A DNA stretch of 64,000 nucleotides from JAGXTF01 sp040376005 (GCA_040376005.1 JBEIRK010000001.1:13868-77867), one strand, 5' to 3'; positions 35,447 through 44,974 are shown, numbered from the stretch's first letter. The notes: generated by a model from the sequence alone, not told the origin. A program made the numbers and translations.

Positions 35447-36679
35447 TTATTTATTAGAATTATTTGGAAAAAGAAAACCAGAAAGGGCCAAAACAACTAC
35501 CCAAGTACCCGCTTGGCGTTCGAGTAGACTCTCAAAGCACATGGCGATAGCCAAAGCAAATACGATAAATACCATGTGTTTGGTAGCTAGTTTCTTCAGA
35601 GAAAAGACGACTATTCCAATGAGAGCAACTAAAAGTAAGAAAACAGCAGTATATCCACTTTGTACAGCTACTTCGAGGAATTGATTGTGCGGATTAATAC
35701 GATTGAGTTGGTCAAGATGACTTTGGCCGCTTTGATATGAAACCGTCATAGCCTCATGTACCTTATCCATGCCATAACCAAGCCAGGGCTTGCTATTTGC
35801 AGCCCGAATAGCCGCATTCCAGGCTTCCCATCGCTGCCCAAAACTTTGATGATTGAGATCGCCACCTTTAAGCACTGCAGTTAAATCATTCGTTGTATTG
35901 ACGATCCTATTCCGCAGTGTAGGAATAACTAAAGTAGCGAGAAAAGCAATACCAATGGCAAGAATCACCTTCCATTTGCGAACAGTAGAAAGTTGGAATC
36001 GAATACCCAAAAGGCCAACAGCGCCTGACCAAAACATGAGAATGCCCGTTCGGGCAGAAAGAATGTGCAGCGCGATGAAAAGTATAATAAAGCAGCTCAA
36101 CAACAATCCAAACAACATACCATCCATCGGTTTCTGCTTTTGGCCTAAGATTAGGTGTAATAATGAAAGGGCGACAATGGACTGATATACAGAAAACTCA
36201 ATATGATAAATGATGGAATAGACTGGAATAGGCTTGCTTTCCAGCACCATTTGATTGTAGAAATCCGCATGGAGGGCATAATTGAGCATGCTTGCCAAAT
36301 CAATCCAAACCAAGGGAAGCGCAAGGCAAAGAATTAAGCGCAGGGTGATATTATACGAAGTTCGCCAATAGACAGTTAAAGGAAGGAGAATTAGGGGCAT
36401 GCGCATGAGCCATTTGTTCCATGAAACGGGTGTTGATGTAATACCATCAGCTATACACTGCCAAGCAACGAAAACAGTGATAAGGAGCAAAGATGATATA
36501 GGAAATGCATTCTTACTTGAGGAGAAAAAAGAAACAGCAGCGCAGCAAAAGGCCAATACCCCGAGAATACTGCCTAAAGCTGGAGAAAAATGCAAGCTTA
36601 TTGCTGCAAATACAGCAAAAAAAGCCCCGGCGGTATGCCAGGGCTTCTCAATTCGAATATTGTGAATCGCAAAAGGCAA
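35447..36679 (-). CDS. O-antigen ligase-like (Wzy/WaaL family) membrane protein
   Basis: Integral membrane protein of 410 residues with about ten hydrophobic segments. The Wzy_C-type hallmark is the loop around 245-330: SARTGILMFW upstream, then GQRWEAWNAAIRAANSKPWLGYG and INPHNQFLEVAVQSGY, where the NPHNQ motif and following GY are typical of ligases and polymerases that handle undecaprenyl-linked glycans. It stands alone, so ligase, polymerase or O-glycan transferase cannot be separated. Confidence 0.85.
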   Translation of the reverse strand: MPFAIHNIRIEKPWHTAGAFFAVFAAISLHFSPALGSILGVLAFCCAAVSFFSSSKNAFPISSLLLITVFVAWQCIADGITSTPVSWNKWLMRMPLILLPLTVYWRTSYNITLRLILCLALPLVWIDLASMLNYALHADFYNQMVLESKPIPVYSIIYHIEFSVYQSIVALSLLHLILGQKQKPMDGMLFGLLLSCFIILFIALHILSARTGILMFWSGAVGLLGIRFQLSTVRKWKVILAIGIAFLATLVIPTLRNRIVNTTNDLTAVLKGGDLNHQSFGQRWEAWNAAIRAANSKPWLGYGMDKVHEAMTVSYQSGQSHLDQLNRINPHNQFLEVAVQSGYTAVFLLLVALIGIVVFSLKKLATKHMVFIVFALAIAMCFESLLERQAGTWVVVLALSGFLFPNNSNK

Positions 36680-36688
36680 TGCGCAAAT

Positions 36689-37600
36689 TTAAGGAGCTGC
36701 GTATTTAATTGTAACGCTTCCTTGATTTGATTTCATGCCAATTTTATCTGCAACGGTTTTTGTAATGGCCAAAGAAGCGCCATTCAGCTCTGAAGGCTTG
36801 ATATTGTCAACCACACGGCAATAGGCCATTTTACCGGTATTTTCGTTCACGACAACAATGATGCTACCTTTAGGTAAGGTTGGGTGCATTACAAAGGTTC
36901 TGTCTTGCTCCATGCGGTCTGAAAATACAGAGGCTGTAGCCAGTTCTTCTTTTTCGGTTGCAGTTTGTGCAAGTACTTCGGCCGAAGCAGGCATTCCCCC
37001 ATCGGATTTGCCATTTTGTTTTCCAGAGTCGGCTGTGGCAGGCTTTTCATTCCTTGGATTTGCAGGTTGCTTGGTATCTGCAGGCTTATTCACAGCTACT
37101 TTAGGCTCTGCAGGCTTTTTTTCTGGTGCTTCCTCGGCTGGCTTGCTTTCCACAGGAGTGGATGCTACGGAAGAGCCAGCAGGAACTTTAATCACTTGAC
37201 CAATTTTCAAACCCGTGCTTGTGAGTTTGTTAATACGCTTCAGTTCATCTACTGTAGTTCCATAATCTCTTGCAATGGCAGAAAGCGTTTGGCCAGAGGC
37301 TACTTTATGTTCTTTGTAAACGGGGCTAGGCTCCACCTCTTTTAATTCTTGAGAAGCCGAGGGAATAAGAAGTTCATCACCGGGCTTGATGATTTCCCCC
37401 ATGGTATTTGATTCTTGAATTTGCTTCACAGTCACATTGTATTTTTTGGAAATCTTGTATAAGGTTTCACCGCTTTTTACGATATGCACCGTGTAGTTTT
37501 TTCCGTCTACAACCCGCATAGTTCCAGTTTGGGAAAATAGTTTGCTCGAAAGCAAAAGAAACGCCAACATCAAGCAGAACTTCATGAGATTTTTCATCAT
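36689..37600 (-). CDS. LysM protein with RlpA-like C-terminal domain
   Basis: Secreted protein of 303 residues: signal peptide (to about 24), LysM 1 (about 37-83, YTVHIVKSGETLYKISKKYN), LysM 2 (about 96-141, HKVASGQTLSAIARDYGT), a Pro/Ala/Lys-rich linker and a C-terminal domain (about 212-303) with YCRVVDNIKPSELNG and a preceding ALTHP-like segment, resembling the double-psi beta-barrel of RlpA. LysM binds peptidoglycan; whether the barrel is a lytic transglycosylase is unclear, since the usual catalytic Asp/His pair is not obvious. Confidence 0.78.
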   Translation of the reverse strand: MMKNLMKFCLMLAFLLLSSKLFSQTGTMRVVDGKNYTVHIVKSGETLYKISKKYNVTVKQIQESNTMGEIIKPGDELLIPSASQELKEVEPSPVYKEHKVASGQTLSAIARDYGTTVDELKRINKLTSTGLKIGQVIKVPAGSSVASTPVESKPAEEAPEKKPAEPKVAVNKPADTKQPANPRNEKPATADSGKQNGKSDGGMPASAEVLAQTATEKEELATASVFSDRMEQDRTFVMHPTLPKGSIIVVVNENTGKMAYCRVVDNIKPSELNGASLAITKTVADKIGMKSNQGSVTIKYAAP

Positions 37601-37613
37601 AATATTATTGAAA

Positions 37614-37621
37614 CAAAATTA
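37614..37621 (-). promoter_or_regulatory. Promoter -7 box of the LysM/RlpA-like gene
   Basis: TAATTTTG on the minus strand, 13 bp before ATG 37600; exact match to TAnnTTTG. Confidence 0.55.
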
Positions 37622-37829
37622 ATGCCTAATACCATGGATACCTCTTGATTACAATAGCAGATATGAACAATAGCGCCACTTGTAGTCTTATTTAGACAAA
37701 GCACACCCACGCCATAACACCTAGAACTTAGGCTTTAAATTAGAAATGTATATAAAATGTGTGCTGTATGCCAAATAAAAGTAAGAGACTTGCAGGGTAA
37801 TTAGCGGTACTATCCGCGATTTGCACTCT

Positions 37830-39503
37830 ATGTCCCTCCCACAGAGCAGCAAACAAGAAGGAACCAACCTCAAAGCAATTCGTGAGCAGTTTGATGCTGT
37901 TTACCCCATGGCACAGCGCTATGTGGAATACTTTGCACCGGATTATGCACATAAAAAAGATCTAAAAAAAGACATTACCCATGTTTTAATAACCAGTCCA
38001 TCAAACGGAAGCGCAGCAGAAGCAAATGCTATTCGACATATTCTAAGAGTTCGCGGAAGAGCTTCTTATGTGCGTCCAATCGCTGAAAAGAAAAATTATT
38101 TGGCGAAACAGTTGAACCTTTCAGATGCCGAGTTGCAGGATTTGCCGGAAATGGAAAGGATGGCAATGGTGATGAGAGATCGATTGCAATTGGATGCAAC
38201 GGAGATATCCAATTTGCTCCAAATCAATCAGAATCAATTGCTATGGCTGTACTTTAATGCCGATTGTATATTGGGGTCAAATCGGGTTACAGGCCCTGCT
38301 ATTGAAACTGCGAGAATCCCGACAAGTGAATTAAACACCGCTTGGATATATTATGCAGCGGCATTTCATGCGCAACCGTTGCAAAAATCGCCTGGGGTCT
38401 TGGGTAAGTTCGCTTTAACCTATGTGAGTATCACGCTTGTGGCATTGATCGGCTTGTTGGGGCTGGGGCAGCTTTACTTGAATCTGCAATCACGTCAAAC
38501 CCAACAACCCAAGGTATTTGTTTCAAAAAAACAGCAGAAGACTATAGCGAATACTGCAAAAACCACTTCAGGCGAACAAAAGCCATCAATTCAAAATGCA
38601 GTGCCACGTGCCACGAATCGTTCAATTGTTTCACTTTCATTACCTAAGAATACAACAAGGAGCAATCCAAAAACCTTTATAAGAAGAAGTTCCGCGGCCC
38701 CTGCTATTCCGGTGGAAGTGCCAACCAACGTCTCAGAAATGGATGAAGTAACGACGGTAGAAACTCCAACAACAGCGCTTCCCAATGCTATAGGCATACA
38801 TTCACAGCAAAGAATTTCAAGCCTTCCAAGTCCCAGATCTGAATCTAGAAGGCTGAAAGGAAGCAAACCCCTTCAAAGGAATAAATACGGATTATTTGCT
38901 AGAATTGGCATGAATAGCATGCGGCTTTACCCGACAGATGTTCAGACCTCAGGAAGCATTGCCTTAGGCATGAAGATTAATATCCAATCAAGGATTGCTT
39001 TGCGTGTATCATTGGGTATTTCGCATCTGGCGCACAAAACATTCACAACGGTTCAGCGGCAATACCAACTTCCTGCATTAACAAGCCCTGCCGTTGTAGA
39101 TTCCATCATTTACAGTGGACTGCGTATTGGTCAGCTTCATGTTAGCCAAGAAATGCAAGTCACCAAAAACATCATTGTGCATGCAGGTGGCATTGTCGCA
39201 TACCGCATGGCGAATATGGGGAAATCGTATACTTCTAATTCAATAAGCTCGGAATCAACCGCGGTTCAAACCTCAGGGGTTATTGATGCACAGCAAACCT
39301 ATGAATTTGCCAGTTTCAATAGAGAGGTATTGTATTCACGAATATTGGGTGGAGTATGTGCAGGTATTTCATGGAGACCTCCACTCCTATCTCATAAGAT
39401 GCTATTGCGAGCAGAGTTTAATTATCTGCCACTCTATCGCAGGGTAAACGGTCCCGTTCCGATTGCGCGTTCTGCCGAAATGCAGTTGATTTTGGAAATT
39501 TAA
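37830..39503 (+). CDS. Membrane protein with sigma-factor-like N-terminus and beta-barrel-like C-terminus
   Basis: Protein of 557 residues counted from ATG 37830 (a TTG lies 9 bp upstream). Residues 14-145 resemble a worn ECF sigma factor: VYPMAQRYVEYFAPDYAHKKDLKKDIT resembles region 2 but is basic where region 2.2 is acidic, and LPEMERMAMVMRDRLQLDATEISNLLQINQNQL resembles region 4. One membrane segment follows (about 195-217), then a long Ser/Thr/Pro linker and from about 350 a beta-rich domain (YGLFARIGMNSMRLY) like PorT-type barrels. Predicted topology puts the sigma-like head in the cytoplasm and the tail in the periplasm. Some Bacteroidota anti-sigma factors use this tail, so a signalling role is plausible. 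Homology of the head is my inference. Confidence 0.62.
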   Translation: MSLPQSSKQEGTNLKAIREQFDAVYPMAQRYVEYFAPDYAHKKDLKKDITHVLITSPSNGSAAEANAIRHILRVRGRASYVRPIAEKKNYLAKQLNLSDAELQDLPEMERMAMVMRDRLQLDATEISNLLQINQNQLLWLYFNADCILGSNRVTGPAIETARIPTSELNTAWIYYAAAFHAQPLQKSPGVLGKFALTYVSITLVALIGLLGLGQLYLNLQSRQTQQPKVFVSKKQQKTIANTAKTTSGEQKPSIQNAVPRATNRSIVSLSLPKNTTRSNPKTFIRRSSAAPAIPVEVPTNVSEMDEVTTVETPTTALPNAIGIHSQQRISSLPSPRSESRRLKGSKPLQRNKYGLFARIGMNSMRLYPTDVQTSGSIALGMKINIQSRIALRVSLGISHLAHKTFTTVQRQYQLPALTSPAVVDSIIYSGLRIGQLHVSQEMQVTKNIIVHAGGIVAYRMANMGKSYTSNSISSESTAVQTSGVIDAQQTYEFASFNREVLYSRILGGVCAGISWRPPLLSHKMLLRAEFNYLPLYRRVNGPVPIARSAEMQLILEI

Positions 39504-40951
39504 AGTTGCGCTATCGATAAGGCTTGATTGGAGAACTCCTTGGCGATTACTGGGTCATGGGTGATAAATATGTAACTCACCTTCTGTTTCCAACGAATTT
39601 CATCCAACAATTCAAGCACTTGTTTGCGCACCAAGGGATCTAAGGCAGAGACTGCCTCATCCAAGATAAGCAGCTGTGGCTCTGAAGCCAATGCCCTGGC
39701 TATGCACAGGCGCTGTCGTTGTCCACCTGAAAGCTGATGCGGATATTTTACAGCAAAAGATTGATCAAGACCAACAGATTGCAGTAAATCATAGGCTTTA
39801 CCTTCTGCAACCTTCGTTTCGTGCCCCTTGAAGCGCAGCACCTCAGCGATAATTTCTAGGTTCTTAATCTCATGATTGAGGCTGCTGTATGGATCTTGGA
39901 AAACCATTTGTATACCGGAGTTTTTGCTGTTGAGAATGCTATTTCCATGTAACAATACTTCCCCTGAATCTGGATTTTCTAGGCGGGTAAGAATTTTACA
40001 TAAGGTACTCTTTCCGGAACCTGATTTCCCAGTAATGGCGAGTGTTTCACCCTGAGACACCGTAAAGCTCAGTTTCTCAAATACCCGTTTACTACCTTGG
40101 GCACTTGGATAGGATTTAGACAGATTGGTTACTTCCAATACAACTTCGGGATTGCTGAGATTTCGATGCTGTGGAATTTCAGCAGCATGCAGCAAAGCTG
40201 AAACGTAGGGATGGGTTTGCGCCGAAAACAACGCTGCGACGCTTCCTTGGGCCAAGCATTTCCCTTTTTGCAATACGGTCAATTGGGAAGCGTATTTCGC
40301 CACCATGGGTAGGTCGTGACTTACCAAGAGCAAGGCTGAATTGAGGCTCCTACACCTTTCTACTAATGTTTCAAGAACTTGTATTCCCGTTTCAGGGTCG
40401 AGTGCCGTGGTAGGTTCATCTGCAAGAACTAAGGTTGGATTGTTTATGGTAGCCATGGCAATCATCACACGTTGCCGCTGACCACCACTAATTTGGTGCG
40501 GGAATGCATTAAAAATGCGTTTTGGTTCATTTAAACCCACCGCTTCAAATGCATCGAAAACAATCTTCTTAGCCTCAGAATGGGTAGTCTTTCTATGAAT
40601 CCCTAGGGATTCTAGAATCTGCGCACCACAGGTCATTCTTGGATTTAAGGCAGATAACGGTTCTTGGAAGACCATGCCTACATGCTTGCCCCTGAGTTGG
40701 CGCATTCTGCTCACAGATTCAGCACCGGGATGGTAATTCTCATTTCCTATTCTAAGTTCAATCTGCCCTTTGTGGAAAAGCGGTTCAGACAAGAGTTGCA
40801 TAATAGAAAGCAGTGTCAAAGATTTACCCGAACCACTTTCTCCGATGAGTCCATGCACTTCTCCTGGTTGAAGTTCCAACTTAGGAAGATGAAGGAGTTG
40901 TTGACTTCTTGCGAAAATCTCTAAATCCTTGATTTGCAGTAGGGCACTCAC
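39500..40951 (-). CDS. Peptide/nickel-type ABC transporter, fused double ATPase
   Basis: Two ABC ATPase units in one chain of 483 residues, like GsiA or YejF (fusion of OppD and OppF types). Unit 1: Walker A GESGSGKS (37-44), Q-loop FQEPLSALNP, signature ISGGQRQR (154-161), Walker B LVLADEPTTALD. Unit 2: Walker A GKSGSGKST (308-316), FQDPYSSLNH, LSGGQRQRL, LLILDEAVSALDP. No permease or binding-protein gene lies in the window, so substrate is unknown. Its stop shares TTAA (39500-39503) with the convergent sigma-like gene. Confidence 0.93.
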   Translation of the reverse strand: MSALLQIKDLEIFARSQQLLHLPKLELQPGEVHGLIGESGSGKSLTLLSIMQLLSEPLFHKGQIELRIGNENYHPGAESVSRMRQLRGKHVGMVFQEPLSALNPRMTCGAQILESLGIHRKTTHSEAKKIVFDAFEAVGLNEPKRIFNAFPHQISGGQRQRVMIAMATINNPTLVLADEPTTALDPETGIQVLETLVERCRSLNSALLLVSHDLPMVAKYASQLTVLQKGKCLAQGSVAALFSAQTHPYVSALLHAAEIPQHRNLSNPEVVLEVTNLSKSYPSAQGSKRVFEKLSFTVSQGETLAITGKSGSGKSTLCKILTRLENPDSGEVLLHGNSILNSKNSGIQMVFQDPYSSLNHEIKNLEIIAEVLRFKGHETKVAEGKAYDLLQSVGLDQSFAVKYPHQLSGGQRQRLCIARALASEPQLLILDEAVSALDPLVRKQVLELLDEIRWKQKVSYIFITHDPVIAKEFSNQALSIAQL

Positions 40952-41013
40952 ACCGCAATATTACGGAAAAGCGCGTGGAATTGAAGGCTCACAATTTTAA
41001 TTCACCAGGGGAA

Positions 41014-41805
41014 TTAAAATTCCAATTCTACCCGAATTGAGTGCCAAGAATTTACAAATTTTCCTTGTTTCATAGCGGGTGACCAGCGCGGTGATGCTTG
41101 AAACACCCTTTCTATTTCCTGTAAAAAAGCATTGCAATCGACATTGCTTTCCACAATGGATACTTTACTTACTTTTCCGAGGCGATCTACCATAAAGCGC
41201 ACTTCTGCATATCCGCCAAGGCTCTCATCATTACAACTTTGATTTCTATCAAATTGGTCAGCCACGTATGTGTTGTATGCCCCGCCATAAGGCAAAAATT
41301 GGCAGGTCTTATCGGGTTTATTGTAAACCGTTGTATCTGGTCTTGTTGCAAATTGTGGTTTGTCATTATCCTCTCCGCCACCCCCAAACGGCAAGGTGCC
41401 GCCCTCGCCTGCAAATGCTTCTAGAGAACCCAATCCTTCAAAAAGTCCCTCAGGTGCGAGAGGATTCACCAAAGGGATGTCGCTTTCAATTGTATTAGAG
41501 CTTGTTTCTATGTCTTCAGGGCTGGTATTCACAGGCTCAATATCTTCCTCTATCCAGCAGGTGTCAACTACAGGTGGGTGCAGCTTAGGGTTGGGTTTGG
41601 CGATATGAGACTGTGCGCTGGGCATAAAAGCTAACAAACTCAGCAAGGCCAGCAGCACCGGTGCACTGAGCATTCCGATGATTTTACTTCTGAGATAGTT
41701 CTTTCGCAGTTGGTAGGCGCCGTATGCCTTATTCCTATTTTCAAATACAAGATTCAGGCGGTCTGAGGATTGAGGTTGTTCCCAATTATTTCCAATGGTA
41801 TTCAT
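41014..41805 (-). CDS. TonB-family energy transducer (second copy)
   Basis: TonB-like protein of 263 residues: a cytoplasmic N-terminus (WEQPQSSDRLNLVFENRNKAYGAYQLRK) closely matching that of the neighbouring paralogue, one membrane segment (about 43-65), a Pro/Ser-rich periplasmic stretch with a glycine patch (GEGGTLPFGGGGE, about 134-146), and a C-terminal TonB domain (about 180-263; GYAEVRFMVDRLGKVSKVSIVES). It contains several Cys in the periplasmic part. A perfect terminator separates it from the upstream tonB-like gene, so it may be expressed on its own. Confidence 0.87.
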   Translation of the reverse strand: MNTIGNNWEQPQSSDRLNLVFENRNKAYGAYQLRKNYLRSKIIGMLSAPVLLALLSLLAFMPSAQSHIAKPNPKLHPPVVDTCWIEEDIEPVNTSPEDIETSSNTIESDIPLVNPLAPEGLFEGLGSLEAFAGEGGTLPFGGGGEDNDKPQFATRPDTTVYNKPDKTCQFLPYGGAYNTYVADQFDRNQSCNDESLGGYAEVRFMVDRLGKVSKVSIVESNVDCNAFLQEIERVFQASPRWSPAMKQGKFVNSWHSIRVELEF

Positions 41806-41873
41806 AGTAATGATGATGAGGTTATATACTCAAAACGCAATACTGGTGGGATTTAATATCAGAAAAATGCCAT

Positions 41874-41903
41874 AAAAAAAGGCCGCATATGCGGCCTTTT
41901 TTT
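41874..41903 (-). terminator. Symmetric terminator between the two tonB-like genes
   Basis: AAAAAAAGGCCGC / GCGGCCTTTTTTT with an ATAT loop: a perfect palindrome that can stop transcription from either side. Confidence 0.88.
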
Positions 41904-41919
41904 AAATTGTTACGGTTGA

Positions 41920-42741
41920 TTATTCGAATGCCAATTGGATTGGAATTGTTCTCCAAGCTTTTACGAATTTACCATTGTTATTGGCTGGAATCCAACGTGG
42001 TGATTTTTTCAAAACACGGATGGCTTCATCTGTAAATTCAGGACAGCTTTTCGAAGGAACAATACAAGAGATACGGCTCACCCTTCCATCCACATCCACT
42101 ACGAACTTCATCAAGATATCAGCAGAGATGCCTTCTTCTTGACAGCGCGGTGGGTATTGGAAATTGTCTTGTACAAAGATGATAAACGCTGCGTCTCCCC
42201 CTGGGAATTGCGCATCATTTTCAACCTTAGTAAGGGGATCGCCCGAGCCAGAACCTGTATTGATAGGATTATCTCCACCTGATCCAACATCACCAGCCCA
42301 TGGGTCATCAGAACCTTGTTGGTCTTTAGAACCGGGACTCTTGATTTGTGAAATTGGAGGAGGATTGTACTCTTCCGTTGCATTCTGGTTAATGGCTGGA
42401 GGAACATAGGCCTGAGTAGCCACGGGTTCCGGCTTATCCGGTGGTGGTGGTTCTAGGGGCTTATCTTCTTCTTTCTCATCTACATCATCCAAGGTTTTGG
42501 CTTCTACCTTTTGTTTTTTGGTAGGTGCTTTTGCCTTTTTCGACATATTGGCAATAATCACAGGTGCACCGGCTGCGAGCAGCGCGATAACACAGGCGAT
42601 AAGGGTAGCCATAATTTTATTTTTGCGATAGGATTTACGGATTTGGTACGCGCCATACTTTTTAAAGCGGTCAGCAAATACCAAGTCAAGCCTGTCGGCG
42701 GATTCTGGTTGGTCCCAGGTATTAAAAATATCGTTTGACAT
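41920..42741 (-). CDS. tonB: TonB-family energy transducer
   Basis: TonB-like protein of 273 residues: cytoplasmic N-terminus (WDQPESADRLDLVFADRFKKYGAYQIRK), membrane segment (about 44-65), Lys/Glu/Pro-rich periplasmic spacer (EEDKPLEPPPPDKPEP) and a C-terminal TonB domain (about 190-273, ILMKFVVDVDGRVSRI, then KSPRWIPANNNGKFVKAWRTIPIQLAFE). It couples the ExbB/ExbD proton channel to outer-membrane receptors. Lies 10 bp after an exbD gene, so it is the last gene of that operon before the terminator. Confidence 0.92.
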   Translation of the reverse strand: MSNDIFNTWDQPESADRLDLVFADRFKKYGAYQIRKSYRKNKIMATLIACVIALLAAGAPVIIANMSKKAKAPTKKQKVEAKTLDDVDEKEEDKPLEPPPPDKPEPVATQAYVPPAINQNATEEYNPPPISQIKSPGSKDQQGSDDPWAGDVGSGGDNPINTGSGSGDPLTKVENDAQFPGGDAAFIIFVQDNFQYPPRCQEEGISADILMKFVVDVDGRVSRISCIVPSKSCPEFTDEAIRVLKKSPRWIPANNNGKFVKAWRTIPIQLAFE

Positions 42742-42751
42742 AGGCTTTGCT

Positions 42752-43381
42752 TTATTTTACACGTACTTTATCCAACATTTGTTTTTCCTTGGGATCTAGG
42801 GCGTCATCCACTACGAAGTATTTACCCACTTGACAGATGAGGAATTCATCCACAACATCAATCATGTTTTTATAGGTTGCATTTTCAGAGTGTTTTACCA
42901 GCACTACGAATTTGCTTTCCATTTGGGCGAATTCTAATTTCTCGCGGATTTTCCTTTCGAACGCAGTATCATTTTTCGGACCATTATCGGACTCACGCTG
43001 TATTTTCTCAACGTCTGCAAGAAGCTTTTTATTGCGTTCTTTGAGAATTTTGCGCAAACCATCTTTAGACATATCGGTCACTTCGAGTGCGGTCATGTCT
43101 TTGATGCTGGTTGAATAATGATATACCTTATCGGAACCATCAAGAATGATGGTAAGACCGTCCTTCACTTCCTTATCCTTTTCATTTGGATTTTCCTTTT
43201 TCTCTGGGAAAATCATACGAAGGGTTTTGGGTTTAGAGAAGGTAGAGGTAAGTACGAAAAAGGTAAGCAGAAGGAACGCAAGGTCCACCATTGGCGTCAT
43301 ATCGATGCGCGTGCTGAGTTTCTTCGCCCGCTTTTTATCATGTTTACCATGACCACCGCCGCCTGATTCAATTTGTGCCAT
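42752..43381 (-). CDS. exbD: ExbD/TolR family biopolymer transport protein
   Basis: Proton-channel subunit of 209 residues, longer than E. coli ExbD. TM near 28-47: MTPMVDLAFLLLTFFVLT, with Asp32 at the position of the essential membrane Asp of ExbD. The periplasmic domain ends with MIDVVDEFLICQVGKYFVVD. One of two tandem exbD genes; the N-terminal lysine-rich stretch (HGKHDKKRAKKL) is unlike the other copy. Confidence 0.93.
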   Translation of the reverse strand: MAQIESGGGGHGKHDKKRAKKLSTRIDMTPMVDLAFLLLTFFVLTSTFSKPKTLRMIFPEKKENPNEKDKEVKDGLTIILDGSDKVYHYSTSIKDMTALEVTDMSKDGLRKILKERNKKLLADVEKIQRESDNGPKNDTAFERKIREKLEFAQMESKFVVLVKHSENATYKNMIDVVDEFLICQVGKYFVVDDALDPKEKQMLDKVRVK

Positions 43382-43405
43382 TTCTTTAAATTCTCCTTTC
43401 TCGTG

Positions 43406-44074
43406 TTATTTAGGACTGTCTTCGAGTCCTGTAATCATTTCAAAATTCTTGATTTTCACATCACGGAAGATTTGCACTACGTTTTTAACCACATCATACT
43501 TGGTTTTGCTGTCTGCTTTCACGGCAAACTTAATCATCGTAGTAGGGTCAAATTCCATTTTGCGCTTATCCGCTTCCGCTTTGCGGTCCTCATAATCATT
43601 CTTTGCTGCCAAACGGGCGTAATACGCCCACCAGTACAGCTGTGAATTCTTACTTCCTGTAGTGTCGTATGGGATACCAGACATTTCCACCGATGCGCGT
43701 TCAGCAGGTTCTTTGTCCAAATAATCCAATATCTCACTCATTTTGAGTCCGATACTGGAAGATCCCACAAACTTAATGGAATCTTCTTTGGAAAGAGAAA
43801 TATTAAACTTTGAACACATATCCTTAAACACTTTTCCTTTTACAGCTTGGTTTGTGATATCGATAAAGGTTCTTCCTTTGTCATCGATGGTTATCATAAA
43901 CACCTGTTTGGGAATTTGGTCTGGGGTAGTGGATGTTGGTGGATCTACAGTTACAGGTTCCGGCTGGCGGAAACTGGAAGTAAGAATAAAGAATGTTACA
44001 AGCAAAAATGCCAGGTCCACCAATGGAGTCATATCCAAAGACGGAGCCGAACGGGGCATTGATACTTTTGGCAT
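43406..44074 (-). CDS. exbD: ExbD/TolR family biopolymer transport protein (second subunit)
   Basis: ExbD-like subunit of 222 residues with TM near 13-32: LDMTPLVDLAFLLVTFFILT, including the membrane Asp (LVD). The periplasmic part contains TIDDKGRTFIDITNQAVKG and ends with IFRDVKIKNFEMITG. Bacteroidota Ton systems often use two different ExbD proteins, perhaps as a heterodimer. It sits 53 bp after exbB and 25 bp before the other exbD. Confidence 0.93.
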   Translation of the reverse strand: MPKVSMPRSAPSLDMTPLVDLAFLLVTFFILTSSFRQPEPVTVDPPTSTTPDQIPKQVFMITIDDKGRTFIDITNQAVKGKVFKDMCSKFNISLSKEDSIKFVGSSSIGLKMSEILDYLDKEPAERASVEMSGIPYDTTGSKNSQLYWWAYYARLAAKNDYEDRKAEADKRKMEFDPTTMIKFAVKADSKTKYDVVKNVVQIFRDVKIKNFEMITGLEDSPK

Positions 44075-44126
44075 TTCTTATTTCTTTTTAAGGTTTATAC
44101 TGTTGTATATAGAAAGGTAAATGCGC

Positions 44127-44942
44127 TTAGTTCTGGTGGTGAGCCTGGAAGTCAGAAACGATGCTATAACCTGCTTCATCCATGCTGTATGTCATGGTAT
44201 CAATTCTGTTTGAGAAGTAGTTATAGAAAATCACTGACAAGGTAGACGCCACGATACCAAATGCGGTATTTACAAGCGCTTCAGAGATACCTGTTGCCAA
44301 CGCAGCAGTATCAGGAGCACCGGTATTTGCCAATGCGGCAAATGCTTTAATCATACCGAATACAGTACCAATCAGACCTACCAATACACCGATAGATGCG
44401 CAGGTAGAGATAATTACCAAGTTTTTGCTCAACATAGGCAATTCAAGGCTGGTTGCTTCTTCCAATTCTTTTTGGATGGCTGCAACTTTTTCGTCCTTCG
44501 TTAACTTGGCGTCGTTTCCTGCCAATTTATAACGGGTAAGGCCTGAACGCACCACATTTGCAAGTGAACCACGTTGTTTATCGCAAGCAGCAATAGCTTC
44601 ATCCACCTTGTGGTTGGCGAGCAAATCGCGCACTTTGCGGATAAATCCAGCGGCATTGCCTTTACCATTGGCTTGAGCCAGGGTAACCAATCTTTCGATA
44701 AAGAAAATGAAAACGATAATGTTAATGGCAACAAGCATTGGAACGATGAAACCACCGCGGTGGATAATACCCAGGATATTTTTGGGATGTCCTTTGACAA
44801 TGTCGGCATTTTCAAAGTTTGCTGCATTTCCCATGATCAGGGAATAAATAAGTACACCACAGATACCGGCGAAAATAATCGCCCCGGCGGCGAAAAGGCC
44901 TGCCATGTTTGAGTCACCTGTTTTTTTCTTTGGATTGTTCAT
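44127..44942 (-). CDS. exbB: ExbB/TolQ/MotA family proton channel protein
   Basis: Membrane protein of 271 residues. Hydrophobic segments lie near 13-33, 58-78, 168-190 and 209-231 (LVIISTCASIGVLVGLIGTVFGMIKAF, then ISEALVNTAFGIVASTLSVIFYN), the last two carrying the family GTV/TA motifs that line the proton path. Cytoplasmic loop about 90-165. First gene of the exbB-exbD-exbD-tonB operon, with the best promoter in the region directly upstream. Confidence 0.93.
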   Translation of the reverse strand: MNNPKKKTGDSNMAGLFAAGAIIFAGICGVLIYSLIMGNAANFENADIVKGHPKNILGIIHRGGFIVPMLVAINIIVFIFFIERLVTLAQANGKGNAAGFIRKVRDLLANHKVDEAIAACDKQRGSLANVVRSGLTRYKLAGNDAKLTKDEKVAAIQKELEEATSLELPMLSKNLVIISTCASIGVLVGLIGTVFGMIKAFAALANTGAPDTAALATGISEALVNTAFGIVASTLSVIFYNYFSNRIDTMTYSMDEAGYSIVSDFQAHHQN

Positions 44943-44974
44943 ATGATAGAAATTTCTGTTTTTTCAGGAAGGTG

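Noticed and set aside
41874..41903. Perfect 30-bp palindrome considered as an operator
   Set aside because: GC stem with A and T runs on both sides directly after a gene end is a bidirectional terminator.
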